The notes under the pieces: model-generated | What the model saw: only the letters and a program-made list of their open reading frames with translations | What the model was told of the DNA's origin: nothing | The model's database searches: none | Position numbers and translations under genes: made by a program | In this document: positions 63,002 to 64,000 of the stretch, in pieces | Layout: the number at the start of each line of letters is the position of its first letter | Numbering within the stretch: the first letter of the stretch is position 1 | Assembly: GCA_964440915.1 (NCBI GenBank) | Contig: CAYTTV010000014.1 | Span: 1 to 64,000 of the forward strand | Direction of reading: 5' to 3' | DNA from: CAMPJM01 sp964440915 | Lineage (GTDB): Bacteria > Bacteroidota > Bacteroidia > Cytophagales > Cyclobacteriaceae | Length of the DNA stretch: 64,000 nucleotides

Positions 63002-64000
63002 TTAACAAAAGAAATTCGGATTAAAATTAACTAAAAACAATTCGTCTGTGGCACGCGTGACGGCGGTGTACAGCCATCGCACATAGGACCGATCCACCAT
63101 TTCGTCAACCAGGTATCCCTGATCCACAAACACGGCATTCCATTGCCCTCCCTGGCTTTTGTGGCAGGTGAGCGCATAGGCGAACTTTATCTGTAAAGCA
63201 TTGAGATAAGGATCTTGTTTCAGTTTTTCCTTCATTTCTTTGGGCGAGCGGATGTCGGCGTGTACATAGTCTTCTCTTACCGCTTGATAAAGTTTTGCAA
63301 ACTCCTCTGACGCCAATGAGGGTGTGTAGCTATGAAGTGTATCTAAAATAACTTTTGCTTCAAAAGGCTCTTGGCTGGGGTAATCGGTGAGGCGCAATAC
63401 CAGGTCGGCAAAATTGTGCCCATACATCTCCTCAAATCGCACTATTTTTACCACTTCTACAAAATCGCCATTGGCCAAGAAACCTGCTTTTGTATCAGAC
63501 GGCTGATAGTGATAGTTGTTTTTCACAATCATAAGGAAGTCTCCTGCTTCGATCTCATTCTCGCTAAAGTGGATGTTCCTTCTGATGAAGTGGTTGTACT
63601 GTACTGCATTCCTATTGGATCGGCAGATAATGGTAGTATTTTCAACGCCATATTTATCATAAGCATAGCGGAGGCCATCTTCCAACTTTTCGGACGTCAT
63701 CCGGAATATGTCTTTATATGGGGCAGTATTGAATTTTATATCGAACTGTTTCCTGTCCAACAAATTGCGCAAGCTGGTGGCGTTGTCCAATATACCCGAT
63801 TGGCTTTCTTGACGCACAACTTCGGTCAATTGAATTTCCATCACCTCCTTCTTAAATGCAGACATCAAGTGCTCTCTTGACAAAGCTGGGCTGTTTTCTT
63901 TTCCCACAGGTGGAAGCTGGGCATTGTCCCCTACCAGAATCAACTGGTTGGAGGGGTCTTCATAAACGTACCGGAAAAGGTCGGTCAACAGTCCAGTCTT
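63002..64000 (-). CDS. RecD-like DNA helicase, C-terminal part (truncated by window)
   Basis: The frame is open to the window edge, so the N-terminal part with the Walker A site is outside. Visible SF1B helicase motifs are LVGDNAQLPPVG (motif III region), AYALTCHKSQGGQW (motif V) and YTAVTRATDELFLV (motif VI). The UvrD_C_2-type ending matches AAA_30/RecD-like ATP-dependent helicases in Bacteroidota. It probably unwinds DNA 5' to 3' in repair. At least 333 residues are present, starting KTGLLTDLFR. Confidence 0.9.
   Translation of the reverse strand, partial: KTGLLTDLFRYVYEDPSNQLILVGDNAQLPPVGKENSPALSREHLMSAFKKEVMEIQLTEVVRQESQSGILDNATSLRNLLDRKQFDIKFNTAPYKDIFRMTSEKLEDGLRYAYDKYGVENTTIICRSNRNAVQYNHFIRRNIHFSENEIEAGDFLMIVKNNYHYQPSDTKAGFLANGDFVEVVKIVRFEEMYGHNFADLVLRLTDYPSQEPFEAKVILDTLHSYTPSLASEEFAKLYQAVREDYVHADIRSPKEMKEKLKQDPYLNALQIKFAYALTCHKSQGGQWNAVFVDQGYLVDEMVDRSYVRWLYTAVTRATDELFLVNFNPNFFC

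Noticed and set aside
1..64000. CRISPR arrays, tRNA, rRNA and riboswitches
   Set aside because: No regularly spaced repeats of 24-40 bases, no cloverleaf with a CCA or T-arm, and no TPP, cobalamin or SAM riboswitch signature was recognised on either strand.

Overview
The window looks like a chromosomal stretch of a member of the Bacteroidota, most likely order Cytophagales. This rests on family content (DUF4199, DUF2911, TIGR02757 and BatA-type proteins, a TonB-dependent receptor with a lipoprotein partner, a DUF1573 protein, a short ATP synthase epsilon subunit), on few good Shine-Dalgarno sites, and on -7 elements of the Bacteroidota type (TAnnTTTG). The sequence is a scaffold: three runs of exactly 100 N (1204-1303, 6359-6458, 30088-30187) mark unresolved joins. 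No rRNA, tRNA or CRISPR array was seen.

Layout. 1-1.4 kb is a graveyard of decayed transposase fragments ending at a gap. 1.4-6.3 kb carries two unknown cytoplasmic proteins, a secreted protein, and a TPR sensor kinase with its LuxR-type regulator. 6.5-19.3 kb is accessory in character: membrane, secreted and lipoprotein genes of mostly unknown function. At its centre is a tightly packed same-strand run (8.07-13.56 kb) that ends in a beta-propeller protein, a soluble SPFH/band-7 protein and an overlapping NAD-kinase-like protein with an altered GGDG motif. This is the best candidate in the window for an undescribed system. 19.4-25.7 kb holds a BatA-type protein, a dihydroorotase homologue that has lost its metal ligands, two DUF4199 membrane proteins, a glycosyltransferase and a methyltransferase. 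26-31.3 kb is housekeeping (purB, a flavin/2Fe-2S reductase, dCMP deaminase, murB). 31.6-35.1 kb is a compact set that looks devoted to copper (Cys-rich secreted peptide, His-rich lipoprotein, OprC-like receptor). 35.3-44.1 kb has a cold-shock protein, kdsB, an NfeD/ClpP-type membrane protease, a LysM protein, pyrE and a NUDIX hydrolase.

44.4-51.6 kb is a six-gene branched-chain amino acid operon (leuA-type gene, ilvE, ilvD, ilvB, ilvN, ilvC), bracketed by an inverted-repeat promoter region and a clear intrinsic terminator. It is followed by what looks like the 5' end of a group II intron without its reverse transcriptase. atpDC, an orphan histidine kinase, an aldo/keto reductase, an RNA methyltransferase, a patatin-like membrane protein, an AI-2E family transporter, a DUF1573 protein and the 3' part of a RecD-like helicase complete the window.

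Two non-coding observations stand out. An intergenic element with two conserved boxes and base-paired arms occurs three times (21483-21595, 62313-62411 on +, 55426-55609 on -), with changes between copies that keep a stem paired. A perfect 12-bp inverted repeat lies between the divergent genes at 44.1 and 44.4 kb.
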